Positions 8,347-18,079 are shown, counted from the stretch's first letter. The stretch: DNA of 64,000 bases from Meridianimarinicoccus roseus (GCF_003172915.1 NZ_QGKU01000038.1:146360-210359); one strand, 5' to 3'. The notes: a model not told the origin generated them from the sequence alone. A program made the numbers and translations.

Positions 8347-8802
8347 ATGAATTCAAAGACTGTCACGGTCGCGATCGCATTCATTGCGGTTTCCGTCGGA
8401 GTTGGCTGGTGGCTATTCGCGCCGGGCGGCAGCGAGCAGAGTCCAGCGGCTGCCTCGGACGCAGTGGCGGTCGCACAAGGCTCGCCCATGGTCGAGGTGC
8501 AGGTTCCGGACACACTCTCGGAACAGGCGCAGATCGGGCAACGCGGGTTCGAGGGTCTGTGCGCCCAGTGTCATGGCGAGAACGCGGCCGGACGTCAGGG
8601 GATCGGACCGCCGCTCGTGCACCGCATCTATGAACCCAGCCACCACGCAGATGCCGCGTTTCTTCTGGCCGCCCAGAACGGCGTGAGGGCGCATCACTGG
8701 AACTTCGGGAACATGCCGCCGGTCGAAGGCGTTACGCGCGCCGATGTCATGGCCATCACAGCGTATGTCCGTGAACTTCAGCGTGCGAACGGGATCGATT
8801 GA
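8347..8802 (+). CDS. membrane-anchored monohaem cytochrome c
   Basis: 151 residues. An uncleaved or signal-type N-terminal helix (about 6-24) precedes a class I cytochrome c domain with haem motif CAQCH (about residues 72-76) and a probable Met ligand in NMPPVEG near residue 119. Extra His residues (SHHADA, HHWNFG) may bind metal. It should carry electrons in the periplasm. It heads the plus-strand periplasmic electron-carrier operon; its TGA overlaps the ATG of the next gene (TGATG). Confidence 0.88.
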   Translation: MNSKTVTVAIAFIAVSVGVGWWLFAPGGSEQSPAAASDAVAVAQGSPMVEVQVPDTLSEQAQIGQRGFEGLCAQCHGENAAGRQGIGPPLVHRIYEPSHHADAAFLLAAQNGVRAHHWNFGNMPPVEGVTRADVMAITAYVRELQRANGID

Positions 8803-9152
8803 TGCGAAGCGGGCATCGCACCTTGGCCAAAGCTGTGCTCATCGTCTGCGTCATGTTGTCGATGGCCCTCTCGTCCTTGCCCGAAACCGCTGAGGCTACG
8901 GGCGGAGTGTTCGAGCCAGTACACCTGCACGACCATGCGGACGCTCATCCGGGCCATGCCGAGGATGAAAACGCAGCGGTGGACCGGCATTGTCATCCGG
9001 GGCTCGATTGCAAGACCGTATCCCTGTTTCTGAATAATCCCCGGTTCGAAATCCAAATTGCGGAATTCGGGCATCGCTTTGCTTTGGCAAGAAGCGATGG
9101 CCAAAGCGTGACGATACCTTTTGATCTACCGCCTCCGCGAAATGGGTCGTGA
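8802..9152 (+). CDS. secreted His-rich small protein
   Basis: 116 residues with a signal peptide (KAVLIVCVMLSMALS) followed by a His/Asp-rich stretch (VHLHDHADAHPGHAEDENA, about 42-60) and HCHPGLDC. The His cluster looks like a copper or zinc binding site; no named family is recognised. The ATG at 8802 overlaps the cytochrome stop by one base, so translation is probably coupled. Its position in a copper-handling operon suggests a metal buffer or metallochaperone in the periplasm, which is inferred only from composition and context. Confidence 0.7.
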   Translation: MRSGHRTLAKAVLIVCVMLSMALSSLPETAEATGGVFEPVHLHDHADAHPGHAEDENAAVDRHCHPGLDCKTVSLFLNNPRFEIQIAEFGHRFALARSDGQSVTIPFDLPPPRNGS

Positions 9153-9193
9153 GCCTTGCTAGAATTTCGACCCATAAGACGAGGAGAAACCCA

Positions 9194-9793
9194 ATGAACA
9201 TCAGGCTGACAAGCATTGCTCTTGCGAGTGTCATCGCCGGTGCGGCGGCGCTGGCGCACACGGGCGCCACCGGCGTCGTTCTGGAGCGCATGGAAGGCAT
9301 GAAGGCCATGGGCGATGCGGTACAGGCCGTCGCACCCATGATGCGCGGCGAACGCGAATACGATGCAGATGCCTTGAGGCGCGCGGCGGAAACCATCGAG
9401 GCGCATTCCGGCAACGCCATGACGGACCTGTTCCCCGAAGGCAGCAACGGCGATCCTTCCGAGGCCCGCGACCGCATCTGGACGGATTGGGACTCCTTCG
9501 TCTCTCTGGCCGAGCAGTTGGAGGTCGCGGCACGCGGCCTGGCGACAGCCGCAGACAACGGCCTCGCTCATGAGCAAGGTGGGATGTCTACCGGCACCAT
9601 GATGGGCGGCAGCAGCATGATGGGTGGGCCCGGCAACGCCATGATGGGCAGTGGCAACGGCATGATGGGCGGCGGCATGCCGGATGCAATGACGGCCGAG
9701 GATATTGGCGCCATGCCCGCCGATGCGGCATTCGCAATGACGAGCCAGGTCTGTTCGGCCTGTCACACCCGGTTTCGCGCCGAGGACGAGTGA
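9194..9793 (+). CDS. cytochrome c556/c'-like protein with Met-rich insert
   Basis: 199 residues, start chosen at 9194 after GAGGAGAAACCCA. A signal peptide (NIRLTSIALASVIAGAAAL) is followed by a four-helix class II cytochrome domain: ERMEGMKAMGDAV at the N-terminus and the C-terminal haem motif CSACHTRFR. Between helices 3 and 4, about residues 130-166, is an insertion made almost only of Met, Gly, Ser and Asn (repeated MMGG) that is not part of the usual fold. It echoes the Met tract of the EF-hand protein at 1964-2629. Likely periplasmic electron carrier that also binds copper (inferred). Confidence 0.85.
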   Translation: MNIRLTSIALASVIAGAAALAHTGATGVVLERMEGMKAMGDAVQAVAPMMRGEREYDADALRRAAETIEAHSGNAMTDLFPEGSNGDPSEARDRIWTDWDSFVSLAEQLEVAARGLATAADNGLAHEQGGMSTGTMMGGSSMMGGPGNAMMGSGNGMMGGGMPDAMTAEDIGAMPADAAFAMTSQVCSACHTRFRAEDE

Positions 9794-9795
9794 CG

Positions 9796-10743
9796 ATGCG
9801 CCCGGTCCTGAAATTCGGCGCAGCGGCTGCGGTGCTTGGTATAGCCACCGTCGCTGCGCTGTCTGCATGGCCGGTTGGGGTGGAGCCGGAACCGATCGAA
9901 CTGGTCGGAGATATCGAGCGCGGGGCCTATCTGGCCCGCGCCAGCGGCTGCATCGCCTGCCACACGAACTTCGAGGACGGAGGAGCGCCGCTTTCCGGCG
10001 GTGCGCCGCTTCCCACCGACTTTGGCACGTTCTATCCTCCGAACATCACTACGGATCCCGACTTTGGCATCGGAGCGTGGACTGTCGAGGACTTCGCGCG
10101 CGCGGTGCGGCAAGGCATCGGGCCGGATGGCGCGCCCTACTATCCGACATTCACCTATCCGTTTTACGCCGATTTTTCCGACCAGGACATCGCCGACCTC
10201 TGGGCCGCATTCCAGACGGTTCCTCCGGTGGCCGAAAATGCGCCCTCGCATGACGTGGTGTTCCCTTTCGATCAGCGCTGGGGTCTGAAGCTCTGGCGGG
10301 CGGCCTATCTCGATGATCCGGCGACGGAGCCGCTCGATGGGAAGAGCGACGTGTGGAACCGCGGGCGGGAACTGGTTCGGGGCGCGACACACTGCGGCGC
10401 CTGCCATACGGAGCGGAACCTTGCGGGTGCGCGCGTGCTTGACGCCGTCTTCGCCGGCAACGATGCGCTTCCCGGCGGCAACGATGCTCCGTCGATCAGA
10501 TCCCCCGACCTGATTGCGGGCGGCTGGACCGTCTCCAACCTCGCCTACGCTCTCAGAACGGGCATCACGCCCTCCGGCGACGCTTTCGGAGGCTCGATGG
10601 GAGAGGTCGTCATGTACGGGACGAGCTTTCTAACGCCGTCAGACCTCGAAGCGATGGCGATATACCTGCTCGACAGCGACGTGGCCGGGATCGAGATGGC
10701 AGATGCTGCAATTCCGCATGCGACGGAAGGCGAGGCCGACTGA
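9796..10743 (+). CDS. dihaem cytochrome c
   Basis: About 315 residues. A signal/anchor helix lies near residues 6-24. Two class I cytochrome domains follow, with haem motifs CIACH (about 52-56) and CGACH (about 199-203). The first domain has the YYPTFTYPFY and NITTDPDFGIG segments seen in the cytochrome subunits of alcohol/aldehyde dehydrogenases and nitrite-type reductases. It probably passes electrons between a periplasmic oxidase and the chain. I used the ATG at 9796; the GTG at 9790, overlapping the previous stop (GTGA), is also possible. Confidence 0.87.
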   Translation: MRPVLKFGAAAAVLGIATVAALSAWPVGVEPEPIELVGDIERGAYLARASGCIACHTNFEDGGAPLSGGAPLPTDFGTFYPPNITTDPDFGIGAWTVEDFARAVRQGIGPDGAPYYPTFTYPFYADFSDQDIADLWAAFQTVPPVAENAPSHDVVFPFDQRWGLKLWRAAYLDDPATEPLDGKSDVWNRGRELVRGATHCGACHTERNLAGARVLDAVFAGNDALPGGNDAPSIRSPDLIAGGWTVSNLAYALRTGITPSGDAFGGSMGEVVMYGTSFLTPSDLEAMAIYLLDSDVAGIEMADAAIPHATEGEAD

Positions 10744-10787
10744 GATGGCGCGATCCAATCCTGGCGTGCGCCCCCGAGGAAGATGAC

Positions 10788-12182
10788 ATGACCTACTCAA
10801 GACGCGATATCCTGAAGATCGGTGCGGCCGCGGGGCTCGCCTCGGCTGCGCCGTCCCATCTGCTCGCACAGAGCAGCTCGGGCGTGGCGCTGACGGCCCG
10901 CGAAGCCAGCCTGCAACTGGCGCCGCCGGACTATCCTCAGACCTCCATCTGGGGCTTTGACGGGTCCATGCCGGGGCCGATGATCCGGGTCCGGCAGGGC
11001 GGTCGGGTCACGCGCCGGCTGGTCAACGAATTGCCTCAGGCCACGTCGGTCCACTGGCACGGCGTCCGGATCGTCAACGCCATGGACGGGGTCGCGGGCC
11101 TGACGCAGGAGGCCGTCGCGCCGGCTGCGTCCTTCGACATCGATTTCGTCGCGCCCGATGCCGGCACCTACTGGTACCACGCGCACAACCGCTCCGTGGA
11201 ACAGGTCGCGCGCGGTCTCTACGGCGCGCTCGTGGTCGAAGAACCGGAGGGGCCCGACGTGGATCGCGACGAGGTCCTGATCCTCGACGACTGGCTCCTC
11301 AACCCCGAAACCGCGCAGATCGATCCGGACTTCACCTCTCGCCACGATCGCAGCCACGCAGGCCGGGTCGGGAACTTCATAGCGACGAACGGGCAGTACG
11401 GGCACAGCCTCGATGTGCGCCGCCATGAGCGGCTGCGGCTTCGCCTTGTGAACGCGGCGAACGCCCGGATCTTCGAGCTGGCGCTAGCCGGCCTCGAGGG
11501 CTGGGTGATGGCGCTCGACGGCATGCCGCTGGACGCGCCGCAGCCCATGTCCGAGACGATTTTGCTCGGACCGGGGCAGCGGGCCGATCTGCTTGTCGAC
11601 GTCGTGGCGGAGCAAGGGGAGACGGCCTATCTGGTGCGTGTCGACAATGGCGAAGGGTTCGTTCAGTCGGCCTTCCCGGTGATCGCGGCATCGTCCGGCG
11701 CGCGAAGGGATGCCCCCGAGGCCTTGCCCCCGAACGCCAACATGGCTCCTCCGGATTTATCACAAGCCCGGCGTGTGCGCCTTCACATGGGGGGAGGCGC
11801 GATGGGCCGCCTGCAATCTGCCCAGTTGAACGGGGAGCGGAGGACGTTTCGGCAACTGGTCGATGCCAACCAGTTCTGGGCCTTCAATGACGTCGTCGGT
11901 ATGACAGATGATCCACTGGCCGATCTGGCACTTGATGAGCCGGTCCGTCTCGAAATCGTCAATGACACCTCCTTTCCGCATGCCATGCACCTGCACGGCA
12001 TGCACTTCCGCGAGATCGCGGCAGACGGCACGCTGGGGCCGCTCCGGGATACCGTCCTGACATTCGGTGGCGAGACGCGCGAGATCGTGTTCTCGGCGCA
12101 TAACCCCGGCGACTGGCTGTTTCACTGCCACATGCTTTCCCATGCCGCGTCAGGGATGATGACTTGGGTCAGGGTGACTTGA
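10788..12182 (+). CDS. multicopper oxidase (CueO/CopA-like)
   Basis: 464 residues. The N-terminus carries a twin-arginine signal (SRRDILKIGAAAGLASAA). Three cupredoxin domains follow with the copper ligand motifs HWHG (about 86-89), WYHAHN (about 128-133), HAMHLHGMHF (about 401-410) and HCHMLSHAASGMM near the C-terminus. The enzyme should oxidise Cu(I) or organic substrates with O2 in the periplasm. It lacks a long Met-rich segment, so copper delivery may rely on the Met-rich neighbours. GAGGAAG precedes the ATG; the stop overlaps the next start (TGATG). Confidence 0.9.
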   Translation: MTYSRRDILKIGAAAGLASAAPSHLLAQSSSGVALTAREASLQLAPPDYPQTSIWGFDGSMPGPMIRVRQGGRVTRRLVNELPQATSVHWHGVRIVNAMDGVAGLTQEAVAPAASFDIDFVAPDAGTYWYHAHNRSVEQVARGLYGALVVEEPEGPDVDRDEVLILDDWLLNPETAQIDPDFTSRHDRSHAGRVGNFIATNGQYGHSLDVRRHERLRLRLVNAANARIFELALAGLEGWVMALDGMPLDAPQPMSETILLGPGQRADLLVDVVAEQGETAYLVRVDNGEGFVQSAFPVIAASSGARRDAPEALPPNANMAPPDLSQARRVRLHMGGGAMGRLQSAQLNGERRTFRQLVDANQFWAFNDVVGMTDDPLADLALDEPVRLEIVNDTSFPHAMHLHGMHFREIAADGTLGPLRDTVLTFGGETREIVFSAHNPGDWLFHCHMLSHAASGMMTWVRVT

Positions 12183-12670
12183 TGCGGAAGGGTGCCATCG
12201 CAGTAGCTGCCGCCGTCATTTTCTCCGTAGCACTGGCTGCTTTCTGGTGGATGGAGGCACGATCGGGGGCGGAAGCTGCACTGGTCATGCCAGAAGGTCT
12301 CGACCTGGCACAAGGTGAGGTGCTCTACGGCGAGTATTGCGCGTCCTGTCATGGCGCAAACCTTGAAGGGCAGCCCGACTGGCAAAGCCCGGGGCCCGAC
12401 GGGCGGTTGCCGGCGCCCCCTCATGACGAGACCGGGCATACATGGCACCACCCCGACAGCGTCCTGTTTCAATACACGATGCTTGGCGGCCGTGAGGCGC
12501 TGGCCTTGCAGGGCGTCGAGTTCGACAGTGGCATGCCCGGCTTCGAGGGGCAGCTGAGCGATCAGGAAATCTGGACCATTCTCGCCTACATCCGATCGAC
12601 GTGGCCGGAGCGCGCGCGTGCCGCGCAGGCCGCCCGTACGGAGGCGAGCCTCGCCAATGAAGGGGGCTGA
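12182..12670 (+). CDS. monohaem cytochrome c
   Basis: 162 residues. An N-terminal membrane helix (about 7-23) precedes one class I cytochrome domain with CASCH (about 53-57), a His-rich ETGHTWHHPD segment and a likely Met ligand in GMPGFEG. It starts inside the multicopper oxidase stop codon, so translation is coupled and it may be the electron acceptor or donor of that oxidase. Cytochromes of this form are common beside multicopper oxidases in Rhodobacterales. Confidence 0.88.
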   Translation: MRKGAIAVAAAVIFSVALAAFWWMEARSGAEAALVMPEGLDLAQGEVLYGEYCASCHGANLEGQPDWQSPGPDGRLPAPPHDETGHTWHHPDSVLFQYTMLGGREALALQGVEFDSGMPGFEGQLSDQEIWTILAYIRSTWPERARAAQAARTEASLANEGG

Positions 12671-12674
12671 CCCA

Positions 12675-13403
12675 ATGATGAAATCCATTCTCTCCGCCGC
12701 GGCTTTGGCTGTTTTTCTGCCGATCGCTGCGTTCGCGGACGACCTGTCGGAGGATCGGGTGCGCGAGCTGGTCCTGGAGACCATACGCGAGAACCCGCAA
12801 ATCGTGATGGAAGCCGTCGCCATCCTGCAACGTCAGGAGGCCGACGCACAGGCCCAGGCACAAGCGCAGGTTCTGGAGGACGAGCGCGATCTTCTCGAGC
12901 GGGATCCGAACGCGCCCGTACTCGGAAATCCGGACGGCGACGTCACCATCGTCGAGTTCTTCGACTACAACTGCCCCTACTGCAGGCGGGTAAAACCGGA
13001 GATCGAGGCCCTGTTGGCCGCCGATCCAAACGTTCGGCTCGTCTATCGCGAGTGGCCCATTCTGGGCGAGGGATCTGTTTTTGCCGCGCGGGCCGCACTC
13101 GCCGCGCGCGAACAGGGCCTCTACGAGGAATTCCACTGGGCTCTGATGGGGATGAACGGCCGGGCGGAGGAGGCAGCCGTCATGCGGGTGGCCGAAGAAG
13201 TCGGGCTCGATCTCGTGCAGCTTCGTCGGGACATGGCGGCGCCCGAGATCGAAGAGCATATCGCAACCTCCATGCGCCTTAGCCAGGCTCTGGGGTTCAA
13301 CGGCACTCCGTCCTTCGTGATCGGTGAGGTGCTCGTTCCGGGTCTCGTCGAACAGGAGCAGTTGCAGGCCTTGGTCGCGCAGGTGCGTGACGGGTCCGAA
13401 TGA
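12675..13403 (+). CDS. DsbA-family thiol:disulfide oxidoreductase (Com1/ScsC-like)
   Basis: 242 residues from ATG 12675, four bases after the cytochrome stop with AGGGGG upstream. A signal peptide (ILSAAALAVFLPIAAFA) is followed by an N-terminal helical region (about 20-75) with a Gln/Ala-rich coiled coil, as in trimerising ScsC/Com1 proteins. The DsbA domain has FFDYNCPYCRRVKPE and the cis-Pro loop GTPSFVIG. It is a second DsbA-like enzyme in this region and could also be a client of the ScsB-like reductase. Role in copper-damaged disulfide repair is inferred. Confidence 0.88.
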   Translation: MMKSILSAAALAVFLPIAAFADDLSEDRVRELVLETIRENPQIVMEAVAILQRQEADAQAQAQAQVLEDERDLLERDPNAPVLGNPDGDVTIVEFFDYNCPYCRRVKPEIEALLAADPNVRLVYREWPILGEGSVFAARAALAAREQGLYEEFHWALMGMNGRAEEAAVMRVAEEVGLDLVQLRRDMAAPEIEEHIATSMRLSQALGFNGTPSFVIGEVLVPGLVEQEQLQALVAQVRDGSE

Positions 13404-13440
13404 CCGCAAGCCTGCGATCGAATGACCGGAGTTACGCGCG

Positions 13441-14106
13441 ATGCTGACCCGCCGCCATTTCATCGCTTCTACGGCCGCTTTGTTCTTGCCGCCCATCACC
13501 GGTCCGCTGGTTGCCAGCACCTGGCCGAGCGAGGCACAGAAAGCCGAATGGGATGCGCAGGTCACGCCTGCGAACTACGATCCGGCGGCGTCGAACCCTT
13601 GGGGCCGTCATCCGCGCTTCCTGCCAACCCGGGTGATCGCAAACGATGGTCTGAGACCGGGCGACATCCATGTCGACGCGGTCGCGCGCTGCCTCTACCA
13701 CATCTAAGAAGGCGGAACGGCCATGCGCTATGGAGTGGCTATCGGGCGCGGCGACCTTTATGAGCCTGGCACCTACACGATCCGCCGCAAGGTCCGCTGG
13801 CCGCACTGGACGCCCACCCGTTCCATGATCGAGCGCGAGCCCGATCTTTATGCGCAGTACGAAGACGGGATGGAGCCCGGACCGAGCAACGCTTTGGGAT
13901 CTCGCGCGCTGTATCTCTATGTGGGTGAACGGGACACATATCTTCGTATCCATGGTACGCCGTATCCAAGATCGATCGGATCGAGAGCCAGCTCGGGCTG
14001 CGTCCGCATGGTCATGGCCCATATCAACCGGCTTTTCGATCGTGTCGAAATCGGTGTGACCGCGCGTCTCTACCCGGCCGAGAATTCCCTCGGCTCAAGG
14101 ACCTGA
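13441..14106 (+). pseudogene. L,D-transpeptidase (YkuD) broken by one in-frame TAA
   Basis: The reading frame encodes a twin-arginine-like signal (LTRRHFIASTAALFLPP), the N-terminal region ending VARCLYHI, then TAA at 13705-13707, and in the same frame EGGTAMRYGVAIG, IHGTPYPRSIG and the catalytic SSGCVRM motif. Intact relatives read a Glu at the stop position, so a single G-to-T change would explain it. No frame change is needed. Re-initiation at ATG 13723 would give a 127-residue fragment that keeps the catalytic Cys but has no signal. The intact enzyme would crosslink or anchor peptidoglycan in the periplasm. Confidence 0.8.
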
Positions 14107-14172
14107 AGTGCTTGGCGCCCGAGGGATACGAACGGACGTGAGCCCGTTCAGCCGCGCCGTCGCCAACTTGAT

Positions 14173-14460
14173 TTAGCCGGAAACTGCTGGGCTGGATGCT
14201 GTGCAGATCGGGCGACCCTCCACTGTTCGAAGTGGCAGAAGAGTCGTTTCAACGGGCCCCGAATGGAGATACCAGTAGCATCCGTCTTCCGTACGAAGGC
14301 GGGCGGTCGCGAGATCCTGGTAAGGGGCCGCGATCTGGATGACGGCTTCGGGCACCGGCGCTTCGGCCCGTTCAGTTCCGCGGCCTCCCTGATCGAACGA
14401 AGGCGAACATCCGCCAAGGACCAATACCAGACTTCCTTGCGCCAGATGTCTCGACTTCAC
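14173..14460 (-). CDS. small putative lipoprotein
   Basis: 95 residues from a GTG at 14460. A short charged start (VKSRHLAQG) leads to a hydrophobic stretch and the lipobox VLGGC, so it is probably lipid-anchored in the envelope after signal peptidase II cleavage. The mature part contains EDGCYWYLHSGPVETTLLP, giving a second Cys. No named family is recognised. The frame is open far upstream but the N-terminal part of that longer reading looks non-coding. It is convergent with the L,D-transpeptidase remnant. Confidence 0.55.
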   Translation of the reverse strand: MKSRHLAQGSLVLVLGGCSPSFDQGGRGTERAEAPVPEAVIQIAAPYQDLATARLRTEDGCYWYLHSGPVETTLLPLRTVEGRPICTASSPAVSG

Positions 14461-14588
14461 GCGTACTGCCCTCTGCCAGTAGCCTTTTGCTGTTCCCAGA
14501 GTGAACAATCTGACCACGGGTAGCAACGACGGCGGCATGAATTTTGCGTTATGCTTGCCCCGATCCTCTACCGGGCTGCGTCGTTTCA

Positions 14589-15236
14589 TCAGCTGGATGA
14601 TTGAAGCGCAGACAGGAAATAGGCGATACCAGTCAAAAGCAAAACGACTGCACCGAAGAGCGCGAGCGACAAGAACACAGCAATTCCGCGAGAACGTCGG
14701 TGTGCAAATGATCGGCCCTGCGCGAGCCAACCCTCGATCACGGAGACATAGAGGGGAATTGCGCTGACCAGCGTCGCGTAGAGATAGACTCCAGAGATAT
14801 TCTCGAAGAAAGCCGAACGCGCGAGGGTTGGCGCCACAACGCGAACCGCCGTTGCGCGACTTCCTCCGAAAGACCCGAACCAGTCAGCGGAAAGCACGTA
14901 GATCAAGATGTGCAGCACGATGAAGGCAACGAGCCTTGCGGCGACGTCAAGGAACAGGACCAAGCCTGGCCGTCGCTCAAGGTTTCCGCGCGCGTTTGTC
15001 GAGGCGTAGAGGAAGAACGCGAGATAATTCACAACCAAGACGACCGGCAGCCCGTTGGTGACAACCTGGCGCAGGAACCGCTCGAGCGCCTGTTCGTTCT
15101 CGGACAACGCGGCCGCGAAGCCTGGCGTCAGCGCGACGAAGATCGCAAGGAGCGGCAGCAGCCCTGCGATGCTGACAAGCATGGTGTTCCATGCAAAGCG
15201 CCAGAACGGCATCTCGAGTGAAAAGAAGCGTTGCAT
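14589..15236 (-). CDS. uncharacterised multi-pass membrane protein
   Basis: 215 residues from the ATG at 15236. At least five hydrophobic segments are seen (about 15-40, 60-78, 96-120, 145-165 and 190-212), with charged loops RGNLERRPG and EGWLAQGRSFAHRRSRG. The pattern WRFAWNTMLVSIAGLLPL suggests an inner membrane protein. No motif identifies a family. An in-frame ATG at 15287 would add 17 residues of low quality. It lies downstream of, and opposite to, the CueR-type promoter and may be unrelated to copper. Confidence 0.6.
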   Translation of the reverse strand: MQRFFSLEMPFWRFAWNTMLVSIAGLLPLLAIFVALTPGFAAALSENEQALERFLRQVVTNGLPVVLVVNYLAFFLYASTNARGNLERRPGLVLFLDVAARLVAFIVLHILIYVLSADWFGSFGGSRATAVRVVAPTLARSAFFENISGVYLYATLVSAIPLYVSVIEGWLAQGRSFAHRRSRGIAVFLSLALFGAVVLLLTGIAYFLSALQSSS

Positions 15237-15481
15237 CCCTGTTTTTCGTAGCCTGCTACTTGATCGCTGATAAGGCCATCCCCGCAAAGACTACCGTTTT
15301 GCCTTGGCTTGCCGCCCCGGCGTCTGCCGTCTCGGACAGAGTTGCCTGACCTTGCCGAAGAAACGCGGCCGGAAAGCGGATCGCTCCGATCGCTCTCGTC
15401 CAACGGGCCGGTCGCTTCGACGAGGCCGGATCAGCAGGCCTGCCGATCGAGCGTTTCGACACCCTATTGCGTGTGCAGCGC

Positions 15482-15512
15482 TTGACCTTCCAATCGTTGG
15501 AACCCTTATCTC
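15482..15512 (+). promoter_or_regulatory. CueR-type promoter of copA
   Basis: A -35 box TTGACC (15482-15487) and a -10 box TATCTC (15507-15512) are separated by 19 bases, the over-long spacing typical for MerR-family activation. The spacer contains the dyad TTCCAATCGTTGGAA (15488-15502). The CueR gene is encoded in the same operon (18420-18884). The first gene starts 39 bases downstream of the -10 box. Confidence 0.8.
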
Positions 15513-15550
15513 GGTATGTGAGCACTGATTCGAACGGGAAAGGACAAGCC

Positions 15551-18079
15551 ATGACTGCTCACGCCAAGATACCTCCGAGGACGCCGGAGACGGTGCAGAT
15601 CTCGATTGAGGGCATGACCTGCGCCTCCTGCGTTGGGCGGGTGGAGAAAGCCCTCCTGTCTGTCCCAGGCGTGCTGTCGGCCAGCGTCAATCTCGCCACC
15701 GAACGGGCCGACGTCCACGTTTCCGACCCTTCCATCGGTCCCGACCTGATCGCGGCCGTCGAGGCCACGGGCTACGCGGTTCCGGGCCGGACGGTGGCTC
15801 TGGCCGTCGAGGGCATGACCTGTGCGTCCTGCGTCGGCCGCGTCGAGCGAGCTCTTCTGGCCGTTCCCGGCGTCACTGCCGCAAACGTGAACCTTGCGAC
15901 CGAACACGCGACCGTCGAGGGCACGGCAGACGTTTCGGTGCTGATCGCCGCGGTGGCCGAGACCGGATACACGGCGCGGGAGGTCTCGCGGGAGACCGGC
16001 GCGGAGGAAGCCAAGGCCGCTCGCAAGGATGCCGAGCAGGCGCTTCTGAAGCGCGATCTGGGGCTTGCCGCCGCCTTCGCCCTGCCGGTCTTCGTGCTAG
16101 AGATGGGCAGCCACCTGATCCCCGGCATGCACGCCCTGATCGGATCGACCATCGGGCATCAGGCCAGCTGGCTCCTGCAGTTCGCGCTGACGACGTTCGT
16201 CCTCGCCGTGCCCGGGATGCGTTTCTACACCAAGGGCATCCCTGCGCTCCTGCGCGGCGCACCCGACATGAACAGCCTCGTCGCAGTCGGCACGCTGGCT
16301 GCCTATCTCTACTCGGTCGTGGCAACCTTTGCTCCGGGCGTGCTGCCCGCGGGCACGGTCAACGTCTACTACGAGGCCGCGGCGGTGATCGTCACGCTCA
16401 TCCTGCTGGGTCGCTACCTGGAGGCGCGCGCCAAGGGTCGAACCTCCGAAGCGATCAAGCGGCTCGTCGGGCTCCAGGCCAAAACGGCCCGCGTGCGCCG
16501 CGAGGGCACTGTCGTGGAGATTCCGGTGGCCGATGTCACCGCGGGCGACATTGTCGAAGTCCGACCGGGCGACCGGCTGCCTGTCGATGGCGAGGTTGTC
16601 GACGGTGAAAGCTTCGTCGACGAGTCGATGATCACGGGCGAGCCGGTCCCCGTTGCCAAGAGCGCCGGGGCGCAGGTTGTCGGTGGCACGGTCAACCAGA
16701 ACGGCGCCTTGGCCTTCCGCGCGACCGCGGTAGGCGGAGACACGATGCTGTCACAAATCATCCGGATGGTCGAGGCGGCCCAAGGCTCCAAGCTGCCGAT
16801 CCAGGCGCTGGTCGACCGCGTGACGATGTGGTTCGTCCCGGCCGTGATGACGCTGGCCGCCCTGACCTTCGGCGTCTGGCTGATGTGGGGGCCGGACCCA
16901 GCGTTGACCTTCGGCCTCGTGAATGCCGTGGCGGTGCTGATTATTGCGTGCCCCTGCGCCATGGGCCTCGCAACGCCGACCTCGATCATGGTGGGGACGG
17001 GCCGCGGCGCCGAGATGGGCGTGCTCTTCCGCAAGGGCGAGGCGCTGCAACTTCTCAAGGAGACCCGGGTCGTCGCGCTCGACAAGACCGGTACGCTGAC
17101 CGAGGGCAAGCCCGCACTGACCGACCTCGAACTGGCCGGCGGGTTTGACCGGGCCGATTTCCTGGCGCACGTCGCGGCGGTCGAGGTGCGGTCTGAGCAC
17201 CCGATCGCCCGCGCCATCGTCGCGGCGGCGGAGGCCGATGGGCTGGAGCCGCTCACCGCCGAGGACTTCACCTCGGTGACCGGCTACGGCGTCGAGGCAA
17301 CGGTTGCGGGCGTGCGCGTCCAGATCGGCGCCGACCGGTTCATGCGCAAGCTGGGCCTCGATCCTGCCGCGTTCGCCCAGACGGCCGACCGGCTTGGCGA
17401 TGAAGGCAAGGCGCCGATTTATGTCGCCATTGACGGCAAGCTGGCCGCCATCATCGCTGTGGCCGACCCGATCAAGGACACGACGCCCGAAGCCATCGCG
17501 GCCCTGCACGATCTGGGCCTGAAGGTCGCGATGATCACCGGCGACAACGCACGCACCGCGCAGGCCATCGCACGGCGGCTGGGGATCGACGAGGTCGTGT
17601 CCGAGGTGCTGCCGGACGGCAAGGTCGATGCGGTCAAGCGGCTGAAGGCGCTGGGACGGCTGGCCTATGTCGGCGACGGCATCAACGACGCACCGGCGCT
17701 CGCCGAGGCGGATGTGGGCCTTGCCATCGGCACCGGCACGGACGTGGCCATCGAGGCCGCCGACGTGGTGCTGATGTCCGGCAGTCTGCAGGGCATCCCC
17801 AACGCAATCGCACTCAGCCAGGCGACCATCGGCAACATCCGGCAGAACCTGTTCTGGGCCTTCGCCTACAACACGGCACTGATCCCGGTCGCGGCGGGCG
17901 TGCTCTACCCGGCCTTCGGCATCCTGCTGTCGCCGGTCTTCGCGGCCGGGGCCATGGCGCTCTCCAGCGTCTTCGTTCTGGGCAACGCGCTCCGGCTCAA
18001 GCGGTTCGCGGCGCCTGCGCCAGGCCATGCGCCCACCGCCCGCCAGGCCGCCGCTCCCGCCGCCATTCCGGCGGAATGA
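15551..18079 (+). CDS. copA: copper-exporting P1B-type ATPase CopA
   Basis: 842 residues, start after AAAGGACAAGCC. Two N-terminal heavy-metal domains each carry GMTCASC (about 20-26 and 86-92). Eight membrane helices include the transport motif CPC at residues 467-469. [10 protein letters not shown] gives the phosphorylated Asp near 511; HP (SEHPIARA), MITGDN and [11 protein letters not shown] complete the ATPase. It should export Cu(I) or Ag(I) from the cytoplasm at the cost of ATP. It is the first gene behind a CueR-type promoter, and its regulator is encoded two genes later. Confidence 0.96.
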   Translation: MTAHAKIPPRTPETVQISIEGMTCASCVGRVEKALLSVPGVLSASVNLATERADVHVSDPSIGPDLIAAVEATGYAVPGRTVALAVEGMTCASCVGRVERALLAVPGVTAANVNLATEHATVEGTADVSVLIAAVAETGYTAREVSRETGAEEAKAARKDAEQALLKRDLGLAAAFALPVFVLEMGSHLIPGMHALIGSTIGHQASWLLQFALTTFVLAVPGMRFYTKGIPALLRGAPDMNSLVAVGTLAAYLYSVVATFAPGVLPAGTVNVYYEAAAVIVTLILLGRYLEARAKGRTSEAIKRLVGLQAKTARVRREGTVVEIPVADVTAGDIVEVRPGDRLPVDGEVVDGESFVDESMITGEPVPVAKSAGAQVVGGTVNQNGALAFRATAVGGDTMLSQIIRMVEAAQGSKLPIQALVDRVTMWFVPAVMTLAALTFGVWLMWGPDPALTFGLVNAVAVLIIACPCAMGLATPTSIMVGTGRGAEMGVLFRKGEALQLLKETRVVALDKTGTLTEGKPALTDLELAGGFDRADFLAHVAAVEVRSEHPIARAIVAAAEADGLEPLTAEDFTSVTGYGVEATVAGVRVQIGADRFMRKLGLDPAAFAQTADRLGDEGKAPIYVAIDGKLAAIIAVADPIKDTTPEAIAALHDLGLKVAMITGDNARTAQAIARRLGIDEVVSEVLPDGKVDAVKRLKALGRLAYVGDGINDAPALAEADVGLAIGTGTDVAIEAADVVLMSGSLQGIPNAIALSQATIGNIRQNLFWAFAYNTALIPVAAGVLYPAFGILLSPVFAAGAMALSSVFVLGNALRLKRFAAPAPGHAPTARQAAAPAAIPAE

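Noticed and set aside
12285..13565. 426-codon minus-strand frame opposite the cytochrome and DsbA genes
   Set aside because: Covers two well-defined genes with haem and CPYC motifs; no own ribosome site or domain.
13705..13707. Recoding at the L,D-transpeptidase stop
   Set aside because: The codon is TAA, not TGA or TAG used for selenocysteine or pyrrolysine, and no hairpin follows; a plain nonsense change is simpler.
15256..15552. Minus-strand frame of 98 codons covering the copA promoter
   Set aside because: It would run through the CueR operator and has no ribosome site; the promoter reading is better supported.
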